Assembly: GCA_030637065.1 (NCBI GenBank)
Contig: DAOVVQ010000003.1
Location: 1 to 33,192 of the forward strand
From: Planctomycetota bacterium
Lineage (GTDB): Bacteria; Planctomycetota; Phycisphaerae; Sedimentisphaerales; Anaerohalosphaeraceae
Direction: 5' to 3'
Length of the DNA stretch: 33,192 nt
Shown: positions 8,026 to 17,058 of the stretch, piece after piece
How the letters are laid out: every line of letters begins with the position of its first letter
Position numbering within the stretch: the first letter of the stretch is position 1
Translations under genes and position numbers: made by a program
The notes under the pieces: model-generated
What the model was told of the DNA's origin: nothing
What the model saw: only the letters and a program-made list of their open reading frames with translations
Database searches by the model: none

Positions 8026-9237
8026 TTATGATTTAGTATTTGCTATTGGGTTGTTGTTTTCGAGTTTTGCTATTACGGCTGTGCCGCAGGCGTCGCCCCA
8101 GACGTTGACGGCGGTTCTGAACATATCGAGTATCCGGTCGACGGCGAGTATCATTGCGATCCCTTCGAGCGGCAGATTGACGGCCTTGAGGACGATGACC
8201 AGCGTGATGAGCCCTGCGCCCGGGATGGCGGCGGCCCCTATGGATGCCAGGGCGGCGGTGAGCATTATGATCAACTGGGTGGGTATGGTCATCTCGATCC
8301 CATAGGCCTGGGCGATGAATACGGCTGCGACGGCTTCGTAGAGTGCGGTCCCGTCCATGTTGATGGTCGCACCTAAGGGCAGGACGAATCCGGCGATGCG
8401 GTTCGGGATGCCGGCCTTTTTTTCGATGCACTCGATGGTTACCGGTAGAGTCGCTGCGCTGCTCGCGGTGCTGAATGCGGTGGCTATCGCGCTGAACATG
8501 TGCCTGACGAACTCCAGGGGCGAATATGCCCGGAAGATCAGCAGCAGTACCGGCAGGGTGACGCAGGCGTGGATGGCCAAACCGATCGCGACAGTAGCCA
8601 TGTAAACGGCCAGGGGCTTTATGATCTCGAGGCCCATCTGGCCGATGGTCGAGGCCATCAGTGCAAATACGCCGAACGGCGCCAGCCGCATTATCCAGTC
8701 GGTGATCCTGAGCATGACGGCGTTGAAGGACTCGAAGAGGTCGGCGAGCGGTTTTGCCCTGTCGCCTGCGCTGCCAAGTGCGGCGCCGAAGAGCAGTGAA
8801 AAGAATATGACCGCGAGCATTTTGTCGGCGGCCATCGATTGCAGTATGTTGGTCGGGACGATGTCGTTGAGAACGGATATCGCCGATGGGGGTTTGTGGG
8901 CTGAGCTGTCGAATGTTGCCTCCGCCGGCAGTTCGACGCCGAGGCCGGGGGTCAGGATGTTGACCAGTACGAGTCCGACGCCGACGGCAAGAAGTGTCGT
9001 TGCCGTGTAGTAGAGGAACGTGCGAAGGCCGATCCGTCCGAGGCTGCGGGCGTTGGGGATGGAGGCGACGCCGGTGACCATCGAGGCGACGACCAGCGGG
9101 ACGATGATCATCTTGAGCAGGCGAATGAAAATATCGCCGACGAACCTGATATGCACGGCATTGTCGCCAAGCAAAACGCCGGCAACAACCCCGCCGACAA
9201 TGGCAATACCGATCTGAGTATGAATCTTAAGCTTCAA
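8026..9237 (-). CDS. Dicarboxylate/amino acid:cation symporter (DAACS family)
   Basis: The product is a sodium- or proton-coupled importer of C4-dicarboxylates or acidic amino acids (GltP/DctA/GltT type) in the inner membrane. Diagnostic motifs are the HP1 serine-rich 'STASSAATLPVT', 'GATINMDGTALYEAVAAVF' with the NMDGT cation site, 'IPGAGLITLVIVL' and 'DRILDMFRTAVNVWGDA'. I place the start at the TTG at 9237, giving 403 residues. It has AGGAG five bases upstream, and the best promoter (9278-9306) would start transcription near 9271, downstream of the in-frame ATG at 9306. The longer reading would add an atypical leader. It is followed closely by the rhamnosidase gene. Substrate choice between dicarboxylate and glutamate cannot be fixed. 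Confidence 0.93.
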   Translation of the reverse strand: MKLKIHTQIGIAIVGGVVAGVLLGDNAVHIRFVGDIFIRLLKMIIVPLVVASMVTGVASIPNARSLGRIGLRTFLYYTATTLLAVGVGLVLVNILTPGLGVELPAEATFDSSAHKPPSAISVLNDIVPTNILQSMAADKMLAVIFFSLLFGAALGSAGDRAKPLADLFESFNAVMLRITDWIMRLAPFGVFALMASTIGQMGLEIIKPLAVYMATVAIGLAIHACVTLPVLLLIFRAYSPLEFVRHMFSAIATAFSTASSAATLPVTIECIEKKAGIPNRIAGFVLPLGATINMDGTALYEAVAAVFIAQAYGIEMTIPTQLIIMLTAALASIGAAAIPGAGLITLVIVLKAVNLPLEGIAMILAVDRILDMFRTAVNVWGDACGTAVIAKLENNNPIANTKS

Positions 9238-9277
9238 AATCGCTCCTGAACCGACAAGATACGTTGAATAGACAATA

Positions 9278-9306
9278 AGCATACCGCAGACCCGGCCCGG
9301 AGTCAA
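9278..9306 (-). promoter_or_regulatory. Sigma-70-type promoter for symporter-rhamnosidase operon
   Basis: Minus-strand -35 TTGACT (9301-9306) and -10 TATGCT (9278-9283) are separated by exactly 17 bp. The predicted start near 9271 leaves a ~35-nt leader ahead of the TTG start at 9237 and supports that start choice. Confidence 0.6.
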
Positions 9307-9384
9307 GGGCTGATATACGAGCCCCTGTTGATCGCCGTTAGAGGGCGGGTGGGGGGATATACTTGTTTTTAAGTGGGACTGGTC

Positions 9385-9762
9385 TTATATCCATCGTCCG
9401 ATTATTAGTCCGAGCCATACGAATGCCAGGCCTGCGCCGTTTTGCAGCAGCAGGTTTGCCGATGCGCGGAACCATTGGGTCTGGTCGAGGAGTTGGGTGG
9501 TTTCGAACATGAAGGTTGAAAAGGTGGTAAACGAGCCGAAGAAGCCGATGAAGATGACGGCGTGGAGGTGCGGGCTCAGTTCGATGCGGCTGTGCGACAG
9601 CGCCCATACTATCCCGAAGAGCAGACAGCCGGTTATATTGACGATTGCCGTTGCCCATGGGAACTCAGACGGCAGACATCGCTGGACCAAACCGCCCATC
9701 AGATAACGAGCCAACGTGCCGATCGCCCCGGCGAGGGCGAGGAAAAGTATCTTTTGAACCAT
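9385..9762 (-). CDS. crcB: CrcB/FluC fluoride-selective ion channel
   Basis: The family consists of small dual-topology membrane proteins that export fluoride and protect against its toxicity. The product has 125 residues with four hydrophobic segments. Diagnostic motifs are 'GAIGTLARYLMGG' at the N-terminus, 'ATAIVNITGCLLFG' with the conserved Asn, and 'GFFGSFTTFSTFMFE', which includes the pore Phe/Thr/Ser residues and the central sodium-site loop. It begins just beyond the terminator of the TpsA gene, on the same strand. Upstream only a weak ribosome site is seen (GAGAG) and no fluoride riboswitch could be recognised in the ~35 bases between terminator and start. It lies 79 bp ahead of the symporter operon's promoter. 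Confidence 0.95.
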   Translation of the reverse strand: MVQKILFLALAGAIGTLARYLMGGLVQRCLPSEFPWATAIVNITGCLLFGIVWALSHSRIELSPHLHAVIFIGFFGSFTTFSTFMFETTQLLDQTQWFRASANLLLQNGAGLAFVWLGLIIGRWI

Positions 9763-9796
9763 CTGAACACTCTCGAAAAGGCTCGTTTAAATCCAG

Positions 9797-9842
9797 AAAA
9801 AAATAAATGTACCCGGTACAGTTAATTTGCCCGGGTACATTT
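9797..9842 (-). terminator. Intrinsic terminator after the TpsA gene
   Basis: On the minus strand AAATGTACCCGG (9842-9831) and CCGGGTACATTT (9816-9805) form a perfect 12-bp stem around a 14-nt loop, followed by an ATTTTTTT tract (9804-9797). It sits 28 bp after the TpsA stop codon and before crcB. Confidence 0.88.
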
Positions 9843-9869
9843 AATTCGTATAGCTGACTATCACACCGA

Positions 9870-12800
9870 CTACAGCATACCGCCGACAAACTGCTCCATG
9901 AACATTGCGACGCGTTCGTCATTACTTTGTTCTACCAGACTTTCGACGAACGGATTGAGGTATGCCAACGATGTATTCAGGCCGAATTCGGTATACTCAC
10001 CGCTTGCAATTTCCGTCAAGATCTGATGAGATTCGGTGACGGCGGCAAGCCATGCCACGGCAGTATCGCCATCGGGCACAACGGCGAGCTGTTCCCTGAT
10101 CGAGCTGAATAACTCCGGAGTTGGCGGCTGGTCCGACGTGCTGAGCAGTACCGCTGCAAGAGGCCCAACGACAGGTTCGTAATCCTTAAGCGTCTTTTGA
10201 AGTTCCAATAATCTCATCGCCGACTTGATCGGGAGTTCGCTTGTATCGTAATCATCGCTGCCAAGTCCTTGAGCACTCAGGACATAATCCTCGCCGGGCT
10301 GGCCGAGATACGTCTTCCGCACTCCAAGACTATCGAGTAATGCCAGTATAGCCGCCATATTCGAGGGTATCCTTGTGATCTCGAGTTCCCGCGGCTGTAA
10401 CACATAACTCATGAGCGCAGGACTGTCATCGGTAAGCACAAATGCCGGGTCACCAAGCGTCAGGCCGTCACTGCTTCCACGAAGGATGTAGCCCCCCTGG
10501 TCGATATGCCACGATGACGATACCGCATCCAGATCCGTATCCGCGTAAGGTAACTTTAACAGCTCGCCTGAAACAGTAGACGATGCCGCCGCACCTGAAC
10601 CTGGCAAACCTCCATACTGTGCCTGGCTCCGTGTTTCACTTACCCGCGATACCACTTCAATTCGTGAGATGGGATGTTCCGCATCCATATCTTCAAGGTA
10701 GCTTATAAAATCGTCTGTGAAAGCCACTGTATGGGTCGCGTCAACAACAAGGGTTCCCCCTTCGGTTTCGAAATTGATCGCCTCGGAACCGACTCTCGCA
10801 AAAGTGTTTGCATTGGATTTAAATCCGCTCGCCAAATAGACGGCAATATCGATAGGATCGCCGGAATTTTCCCCAACGTTCTTGAGATTACCCTCTAATC
10901 GGTTATCAACCGCGGGATCCGAACCATAATATTCACCGTTTGCGGTTAGTTCGGCCTGGGTACCTAAGATCAGATTGTCATTACTTAAGATGACAATGGC
11001 TGCCTTTCCGTCTCCTCCGATTTCCAGAAGATCGACACCCTGGTCAGTCTTGTCATCCGAGTATCCGGTAACCGAAATGTTGAATTCATCACCGGCGTCT
11101 GTATAAACCTTGCCGGCTTTGGCAATTATCAATACGCCGCTATTGGCAGCGGTCAACGCTCCTTTGAGATTGATATCGCCGGTATCGGCCTGCAGATCGA
11201 TGCCGCCGTCGACATTTGCATAGCCGTCGAGTTCGATGTTGCCATCTGCTTCAATAGTCAGGTCGCTATTGTAGCCCGCGGGACGTATGCCAAAACCGTA
11301 ATGTGCATCAATGTCGCCATCGACTATTACATTCCTGCCTTTGAGTGTAATGTTTCCACCGCCACTGGCTAATATGCCGTCATCGCCGACAAAACCGTGG
11401 TCGTTTGCCAGCAGATCGAAACCTTTTGCATCCACCTCAATGGGACCATGAGCGGCCTCAAGCCTCCTGGCATTTATATCGGAGTCATAGCTGGAAAGGA
11501 TGACACCGCCGTTGGCTTTGGCTCCTATGGATTTCCACTGGTCAGCGGCATTATCATTGTTGCCGTCATAGGGCTTACCAATTGCCATATCTTCATCCAC
11601 TGCTATTGTCGAGCCGCGAGTACTCTCCAGCGTAAGGTCCGTATTCCCCTGGTTGGCAAAAGTGAACTCTGCAATATTCAGCGTATCTTTTTGTATCATT
11701 GTCAAGGTGCTGGCACCGGCTTTGATGGTCCCGCTGTCATACGTCATAGCCCCACCGGTTGCCTCGAGGAGAATGCTTCCGGCTTCAGCCAGGATATCCT
11801 GCAGCGCTACATCATCCTCTTCGACTATGGCTATATCTCCAGTCGCGGTCTGGGCGTTGAGGATCGTGATGTCCGTTTGTATCGCGGTGCCGAGTTCACC
11901 AATACCGGTCGAAGCAGTTAGTATCGCTTTGTTACCTGCAATGTCTATCGCCCCGTCCGTGTCCTCGATCTTACCGGTCGAGGCGGTCAACGTGGCAGTT
12001 GTAGCTGCATCCGCCAGGAACTCCGATATGTCGTTCTTAGCCCACATCGCGACCTGTCCGCTGTCGGCAGTGGCGCTTACAGAGGAAATACTGCCGGTGT
12101 TTGCTGTCAGGTCCGCCAAAGATCCGGCGTTAGCTGAGCTGTTCGTGATCGAATCGCCTGCCGACATCAATACGATTCCCGCACTGGCATCGGTACCGCC
12201 AATATTACCGCCAGCTGTCAAGTCCGCCAAAGGACCTGCTGTGACATTCGAGTTGAGTATGTCGCCTATTGCATCCAGATCTGCTAAATTGCCTGCGACG
12301 ACAGTCGAATCGAGTATACTGCCGGTCGCATCCAAATCTGCCGAGCCTGCCCCGCCTGCGGTGACGGACGAAGCCGTGAGATCGTTGCCGGTTACATCTA
12401 TGCCGATGTTACCGTTATTCGTGGTCGCAGTATTGACCGTCAGCGATCCGCCGCCCGACTGGCTGAATAAAATGCTGCCATCTCCACCGACAGTCAGCGT
12501 CGATGCGACAGCATCCGCGGCACCGCTGTTGTTGATGTCAATATCTCCGTTACCGGCAATATCAGCGGATATCGAAGTGCCGCCGGTATTGTCGATCTCT
12601 ATGTTACCACTGGCAGTATCGGCGTCTATAACAGCAGCCGAGGTCTCGATCGGCGAATTGCCGTATATGCCCGTTCCGGCACTCAGTACTGCTGTAGCTG
12701 CAGTTATGTCCGTATTGCCGTCCGTATCGGTTATCTTACCGTTCGAGGCGTTCAACATGGCAGTGCCGCCGGCGTTTGCCGAGAACCCCACGATGTTGCC

Positions 12801-14774
12801 GCCGGTAGCCCTCATGCTCGCATTTCCGGTAGTCGCAGTTACCGCCGAATCCAGGATGTCGCCGATGGTAGCCCTCATACTGACATTTCCGCCAGTCGCA
12901 GTTGCCGTTGTATTCGAGATGTCGCCGGTGTCAGTCTTGATCGTCGCTCCATTAGACGCCGTCGCCGTAGAATTTGAAAGATCTTTGTTGGCCCATATAG
13001 TTACGGCTCCGGCAGTGACGGCGGCATTAGAGATACTGCCGCCGGCGTCCGCTTTCAAAGTGGCGTAGTAGCCCGGAGCCGTCGATGCATTAACGACTGC
13101 ATTTTGTATGTCACCGGCTGCGGTCTTTATATCGGCGATGCCATTTGTTGCTGTAATCGCGACTGAATTCAGGCCGTCAGCTTCGGTGATGTAGATATTT
13201 CCGTTTGTCGACGTGGCCGTAAGATCGTCCACTGAGGTATATATCCGATCAACGGCAGTTCCAATACCGGTTCCAGCCATCATGTCAAGCGTGGCGGAAT
13301 TGGCAAGATCGGTTCCACTCTCTGCTATTGTGTAATCACCTGAGCGGGTTATTGACCCACTGCCATCATCCCAATTTCCAGAAGTGGCACTCAGGTGGTC
13401 CGCAAATAATGACAAAGTAATATCGCCAGCTGATGTGTCAATTGTCGTAGCTCCATCGATAGTTATGTTGTCTTCCGCCCACACCACGGTATTGGCGGCA
13501 TAATTTCCGCTAACCGAAGCATTTACCGGGTCTATTACAAAATTTCCGGCTTCGTAGCCTTCTTGGGCATAACCTAAGACGGAGCCTGCTATTGCGACAT
13601 CTTTTGCCGCACTAAACTCTCCGGTTCCACCGTCTCCCGAAGTTGCTCCACCGGATATGTCTATCGTTTGCCCGTCCTTTGCATAGGCATTGCCGTGTGA
13701 ATAGAGGTAAACATCGCCACCGGTAGAATCGACGTCGGCGCCTTTGGCCTCGATGAGGCTTGTATTCTCGAGGGTTATCGTTTCATTGGCAATTACTTCG
13801 ATATTGCCAGCCGTCGCGAGATCCCCTGCGTTTGCCTTGACTATACCTTCATTGGTAACAGTATCGCCGGTTATTGTTATGTTTCCACCGTCTACACCGG
13901 CTGTCGCGGAACTGACGTCCATAATGCCGGAATTGATGACGTTATTGCCCTGAGCTGTTATCACTCCGCCAGCCGCTGAGAGTTTGCCGACATTTTCCAC
14001 TACTCTGGAATAGACATCGCCGACAGATGCGAGGATAATTGTGCCGCCCGAGGCATTAATGTCGCCTTCGTTAAGAACGTCGGCAGGCGCATCCGGAGCC
14101 TGGGGCTGCGGTTGAAGCGAGCCGATCTCAACCATCACATTGCTGCTGTTCTGCCTGACAAAAACCCTGTCGCCCGCGGCCATTATCGCATAGCCCTCGG
14201 GACAATTTATACTACCGGCATTTGTCACCTGATTACCAATCAGATAGACTCTCTCGGCGGAAATTGTACCCCGATTAACGACATCACCATTGCCGCCGGA
14301 AAATACCATGTTATCCGCCAGGAAATCGCCATCGGACATATTCAGGCCGGAAGCGATGAACTGGCTGGCGTTGACGGACGAGCCGTCGCTTAAATAGATA
14401 CCCGCAGGATTAACGAAGACAAGCCTCCCGTTACTCGTGACATTGCCGTCTAGCAGAGACGGATTTGCCTTGATGATCCTGTTTAGTGTAGCGGCATTCA
14501 CCGAAGGCTGCGCGAAATCCACGGTCTTGCCGGCATCGACATTGAAGCGGTTGTACTCAATTACTGTCTTCATGCCGCCAGTGGTTACGGTTGTGGTATT
14601 ACCGGCTGTGTTGAACACAGCCGAACCGTGGGTGACATTTTCCCCCTCGATCATGCCAGGAACAGCATCTGCCAGGACAACTGAAAACGATGTGTTGAAT
14701 AACATGCAGCACACCAGAAAGTATACGGTTGCCTGCCTGAATAGACCTTTAGATATCTTTTTTGTAATTTTCAT
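9870..14774 (-). CDS. TpsA-type secreted filamentous haemagglutinin-like adhesin
   Basis: The product has 1634 residues. A signal peptide (about 1-37) precedes a two-partner-secretion domain (about 38-230) with 'GSAVFNTAGNTTTV', 'IEYNRFNVDAGKTVDF', 'ANPSLLDGNVTSNGRLVFVN', 'NPAGIYLSDGSSVNASQFIA' and 'GLNMSDGDFL', matching the Haemagg_act/FhaB secretion fold. The bulk is a predicted beta-helix made of loose ~20-residue units such as 'ADLDATGSILDSTVVAGNL' and 'MRATIGDILDSAVTATTGNA', rich in Ala, Gly, Thr and Asp. The C-terminal ~200 residues are non-repetitive and mostly helical. I chose the ATG at 14774, which has GGGAG upstream and starts a good signal peptide; the longer frame to 14855 would overlap the partner gene. 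It follows its TpsB transporter by 74 bp and ends at a strong terminator. Probable role: surface attachment or matrix. Confidence 0.92.
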   Translation of the reverse strand: MKITKKISKGLFRQATVYFLVCCMLFNTSFSVVLADAVPGMIEGENVTHGSAVFNTAGNTTTVTTGGMKTVIEYNRFNVDAGKTVDFAQPSVNAATLNRIIKANPSLLDGNVTSNGRLVFVNPAGIYLSDGSSVNASQFIASGLNMSDGDFLADNMVFSGGNGDVVNRGTISAERVYLIGNQVTNAGSINCPEGYAIMAAGDRVFVRQNSSNVMVEIGSLQPQPQAPDAPADVLNEGDINASGGTIILASVGDVYSRVVENVGKLSAAGGVITAQGNNVINSGIMDVSSATAGVDGGNITITGDTVTNEGIVKANAGDLATAGNIEVIANETITLENTSLIEAKGADVDSTGGDVYLYSHGNAYAKDGQTIDISGGATSGDGGTGEFSAAKDVAIAGSVLGYAQEGYEAGNFVIDPVNASVSGNYAANTVVWAEDNITIDGATTIDTSAGDITLSLFADHLSATSGNWDDGSGSITRSGDYTIAESGTDLANSATLDMMAGTGIGTAVDRIYTSVDDLTATSTNGNIYITEADGLNSVAITATNGIADIKTAAGDIQNAVVNASTAPGYYATLKADAGGSISNAAVTAGAVTIWANKDLSNSTATASNGATIKTDTGDISNTTATATGGNVSMRATIGDILDSAVTATTGNASMRATGGNIVGFSANAGGTAMLNASNGKITDTDGNTDITAATAVLSAGTGIYGNSPIETSAAVIDADTASGNIEIDNTGGTSISADIAGNGDIDINNSGAADAVASTLTVGGDGSILFSQSGGGSLTVNTATTNNGNIGIDVTGNDLTASSVTAGGAGSADLDATGSILDSTVVAGNLADLDAIGDILNSNVTAGPLADLTAGGNIGGTDASAGIVLMSAGDSITNSSANAGSLADLTANTGSISSVSATADSGQVAMWAKNDISEFLADAATTATLTASTGKIEDTDGAIDIAGNKAILTASTGIGELGTAIQTDITILNAQTATGDIAIVEEDDVALQDILAEAGSILLEATGGAMTYDSGTIKAGASTLTMIQKDTLNIAEFTFANQGNTDLTLESTRGSTIAVDEDMAIGKPYDGNNDNAADQWKSIGAKANGGVILSSYDSDINARRLEAAHGPIEVDAKGFDLLANDHGFVGDDGILASGGGNITLKGRNVIVDGDIDAHYGFGIRPAGYNSDLTIEADGNIELDGYANVDGGIDLQADTGDINLKGALTAANSGVLIIAKAGKVYTDAGDEFNISVTGYSDDKTDQGVDLLEIGGDGKAAIVILSNDNLILGTQAELTANGEYYGSDPAVDNRLEGNLKNVGENSGDPIDIAVYLASGFKSNANTFARVGSEAINFETEGGTLVVDATHTVAFTDDFISYLEDMDAEHPISRIEVVSRVSETRSQAQYGGLPGSGAAASSTVSGELLKLPYADTDLDAVSSSWHIDQGGYILRGSSDGLTLGDPAFVLTDDSPALMSYVLQPRELEITRIPSNMAAILALLDSLGVRKTYLGQPGEDYVLSAQGLGSDDYDTSELPIKSAMRLLELQKTLKDYEPVVGPLAAVLLSTSDQPPTPELFSSIREQLAVVPDGDTAVAWLAAVTESHQILTEIASGEYTEFGLNTSLAYLNPFVESLVEQSNDERVAMFMEQFVGGML

Positions 14775-14848
14775 CACTCTCCCTTCCGCTATTAACTTGT
14801 CACATTCAGAATATATCTGAAGCCCGGGATACACATACCGGGCCAAAG

Positions 14849-16801
14849 TTACCAACGATACACAAGATTAAAACTCCATCGACCATCGTTTCTGTGGGTA
14901 AGTGTCTTTCCGGTTGAAGGATCGGTTGTTGTTCGTAAAGGTATGCCGTAGTACACAGAACCGTCGAAATTGTCTCCAATTGTCGCAAGTATCCCCACGC
15001 CATACGAACTGAGTTCCTGGACCCTCTTGTCGCCGGCGACCGGATTTTCAGTAATGGCCCGGCCATAATCGTAAAAGACAAGCGGAGCCGCTTTTCTAAG
15101 CCAGGGCTTTTCAGCTTGCGTCCCGCTGGGGCTGTCGGCATTTCCCCTGGCGACAAGACCGTGCTTTACCAGGTCAAACTCATACTGAGCGGATATAAGC
15201 ATGCCGCCATCGGCAACGATCTCATCTTCGCCATAGCCTCTGACAGAATAAAGGCCGCCAAAGGGAGTCATCTTCGCGGCAACCAGCCTTTCATCGGAAT
15301 CGACCCAGCGGAAAGACGCTCCAGCCCGCCCAATCCTGTCCGTATCGTACTGGCTATGGGCCGCTGTCAGCGTATTGATCGTAAAATCAGGCTTTGTCCC
15401 AAGACGTGCTTCGGTGAACCTTTCCTGGCTGGAACCGTCAAAGCTCTCGGTCTGTGTAAATGACACAGACGTATCGGTCAAGTCATCCGCGTGATGAAGA
15501 GCAACGCCTGCGGACCACAGATCCATCTCGACATTGGTTTTAGCACCCAATGAAGGCTTCACCCGGCTTCTTTCATTGCTCAGCGAACCGGTAATATCCA
15601 GGAACCACGGATCGCTGTCGCTGTCAGCCAGGAAGAACTGGAATAAATTATATCGCAAAATACCGCCGTGGTAGTCACCGGCGCCACGGAAGTCGAATCC
15701 GCCGGCATCGTCCGTAGAAATGTCAAAATTGCTGTGCCCCGTATACAGGTTCAAACGCAAACGCGGTGTCCAAAGCGGCAACTCGTAACTGCCGTGAACG
15801 GAATAATTCTCACGGAACGGATTGGCGGGATGTTCGTGCAAAGGACCCTGGTATATACCCACAATCTTGTCGTCTATGCCGGTAAGGTTAGTGTTAATAA
15901 CGCCGAATCTCGGATTCCATCGCCTCTCTTTGGAACCTGAATTGTCAGACTGAACATAAAAATGCCAGGGGTTTCTTTCAAAAATCTCATAATCAAGCGT
16001 CAGCGAATCCGATGTCGTACCACGAGAGACGATCGGCGATATGTACCTGTCAGGATTGAGGTTGAGCAGATTGACAAAACGGTCAAGCTCCTCGCGATTG
16101 ATAGTCTGGCCCTCTTTTACCGGCGACCACTCCCGGAGAACAGACTCCTTGAGAACAGGCTTCTCATCGTCCCTTAGATCACGATACTTCAGGTCAGCCG
16201 GGACATCCGGGTCAAACACCTGGTACTTCGCATTGACCTGCGAGGTCTTTGCCTCGAGGACCTGGATAGGCAGAATGTCGTCCTTCAATACCGCCTTCTT
16301 CGTGTCCGGAAGCGCCTCCGCTGAGACGTACATATAAATGCCCGCGAAACCTCGATCTTCATAAACAGAAAGAAAGTACGCCATGAGCCCGAACATCTCT
16401 CGTGTGGAGACTTTGTGAACCCGACCGGGCATTGCGATAATGTCATGGATCGCCCTGAGATCGTACAGGTCGCCGGACTCAGCCGGTTTCGAGGGATCGG
16501 AGCTATCGAATACCGCAGGCAAATCTTTCAACAATTCGTCGTCTGATAACAGCGTATTGCCGTTGATCCGCAGTTCCCTGACGACAAAACGATCCGTGCT
16601 GTCAGCAGGAAGCGGCAGTTTCTCAGCCATAGTGTCCAGACGGTCTCTGTGCCGCTGGGCCGATTTGATCTTCTTATCCATTTCCAACTGGGCCTCCGTT
16701 TCGAGAGAGACCCGCTTGCCAGGAACGCCAGCCATAACACAAAAAACCGGTCCCAAACAAACAAAAACAACAATACAAATCATCCGTGTCGTGCGATCCA
16801 T
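14849..16801 (-). CDS. TpsB/ShlB/FhaC-family outer-membrane transporter
   Basis: This is the outer-membrane partner that recognises the TpsA secretion domain through POTRA domains and exports it. The 650-residue product has a signal peptide (about 1-24), a charged helical stretch, and POTRA-like domains between roughly 70 and 290 ('FVVRELRINGNTLLSDDELL', then 'NREELDRFVNLLNLNPDRYI', a FhaC-like POTRA2 signature). A 16-strand barrel follows from about 290, including 'SVRGYGEDEI' (519-528), the conserved VRGY loop-6 motif, and a terminal Trp as expected for barrel insertion by BAM. The ATG at 16801 has AAAGGATAGG upstream. The first POTRA segment contains a longer insertion than classical FhaC. 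It is transcribed ahead of the adhesin gene. Confidence 0.92.
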   Translation of the reverse strand: MDRTTRMICIVVFVCLGPVFCVMAGVPGKRVSLETEAQLEMDKKIKSAQRHRDRLDTMAEKLPLPADSTDRFVVRELRINGNTLLSDDELLKDLPAVFDSSDPSKPAESGDLYDLRAIHDIIAMPGRVHKVSTREMFGLMAYFLSVYEDRGFAGIYMYVSAEALPDTKKAVLKDDILPIQVLEAKTSQVNAKYQVFDPDVPADLKYRDLRDDEKPVLKESVLREWSPVKEGQTINREELDRFVNLLNLNPDRYISPIVSRGTTSDSLTLDYEIFERNPWHFYVQSDNSGSKERRWNPRFGVINTNLTGIDDKIVGIYQGPLHEHPANPFRENYSVHGSYELPLWTPRLRLNLYTGHSNFDISTDDAGGFDFRGAGDYHGGILRYNLFQFFLADSDSDPWFLDITGSLSNERSRVKPSLGAKTNVEMDLWSAGVALHHADDLTDTSVSFTQTESFDGSSQERFTEARLGTKPDFTINTLTAAHSQYDTDRIGRAGASFRWVDSDERLVAAKMTPFGGLYSVRGYGEDEIVADGGMLISAQYEFDLVKHGLVARGNADSPSGTQAEKPWLRKAAPLVFYDYGRAITENPVAGDKRVQELSSYGVGILATIGDNFDGSVYYGIPLRTTTDPSTGKTLTHRNDGRWSFNLVYRW

Positions 16802-16866
16802 AATTTCCTATCCTTTCCTGTTCTTGAATGCCTACGTTGCCACACCCTGCCCCCTATTTAGGTGGG

Positions 16867-16886
16867 CACCGCTACCATTAGCGGTG
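16867..16886 (-). promoter_or_regulatory. Structured 5' leader of the tpsB-tpsA operon
   Basis: CACCGCTA and TAGCGGTG form a perfect 8-bp stem with a 4-nt loop. In the transcript it is directly followed by a second possible stem (CCCACCTA-AA-TAGGGGG, 16848-16866, with one mismatch). Both lie within a leader of ~124 nt between the predicted promoter and the tpsB ATG. I recognise no known riboswitch class. Confidence 0.5.
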
Positions 16887-16931
16887 AATACTGTGACACA
16901 TGCTAAACCGTAAACCACCCAGAATAGAGCT

Positions 16932-16960
16932 ATATTACAGTATTCTGAGCCAAAAGTAAA
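16932..16960 (-). promoter_or_regulatory. Candidate promoter of the tpsB-tpsA operon
   Basis: Minus-strand -35 TTTACT (16955-16960) and -10 TAATAT (16932-16937) are spaced by 17 bp, each with four of six consensus bases. It lies ~130 bp upstream of tpsB, after the end of the mlaA-like gene. Confidence 0.45.
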
Positions 16961-17058
16961 GGAAAAAATGGTAAAAACCACTTTTCTCCTGCGTTTTATG
17001 GCTTTTCAGCGCTGATATCAATGCTTTTTGCTTAAACCGTTACAGAGAGGGTTTTTGG

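Noticed and set aside
9763-9804. Fluoride riboswitch ahead of crcB
   Set aside because: Only ~35 bp separate the TpsA terminator from the start codon and no crcB-motif fold or conserved loop was recognised.
11653-13068. Long plus-strand open frame (471 codons) inside the TpsA gene
   Set aside because: It is antisense to a well-supported repetitive adhesin, has a monotonous Ala/Pro/Ser/Val composition mirroring the repeats, and lacks family features or a ribosome site.
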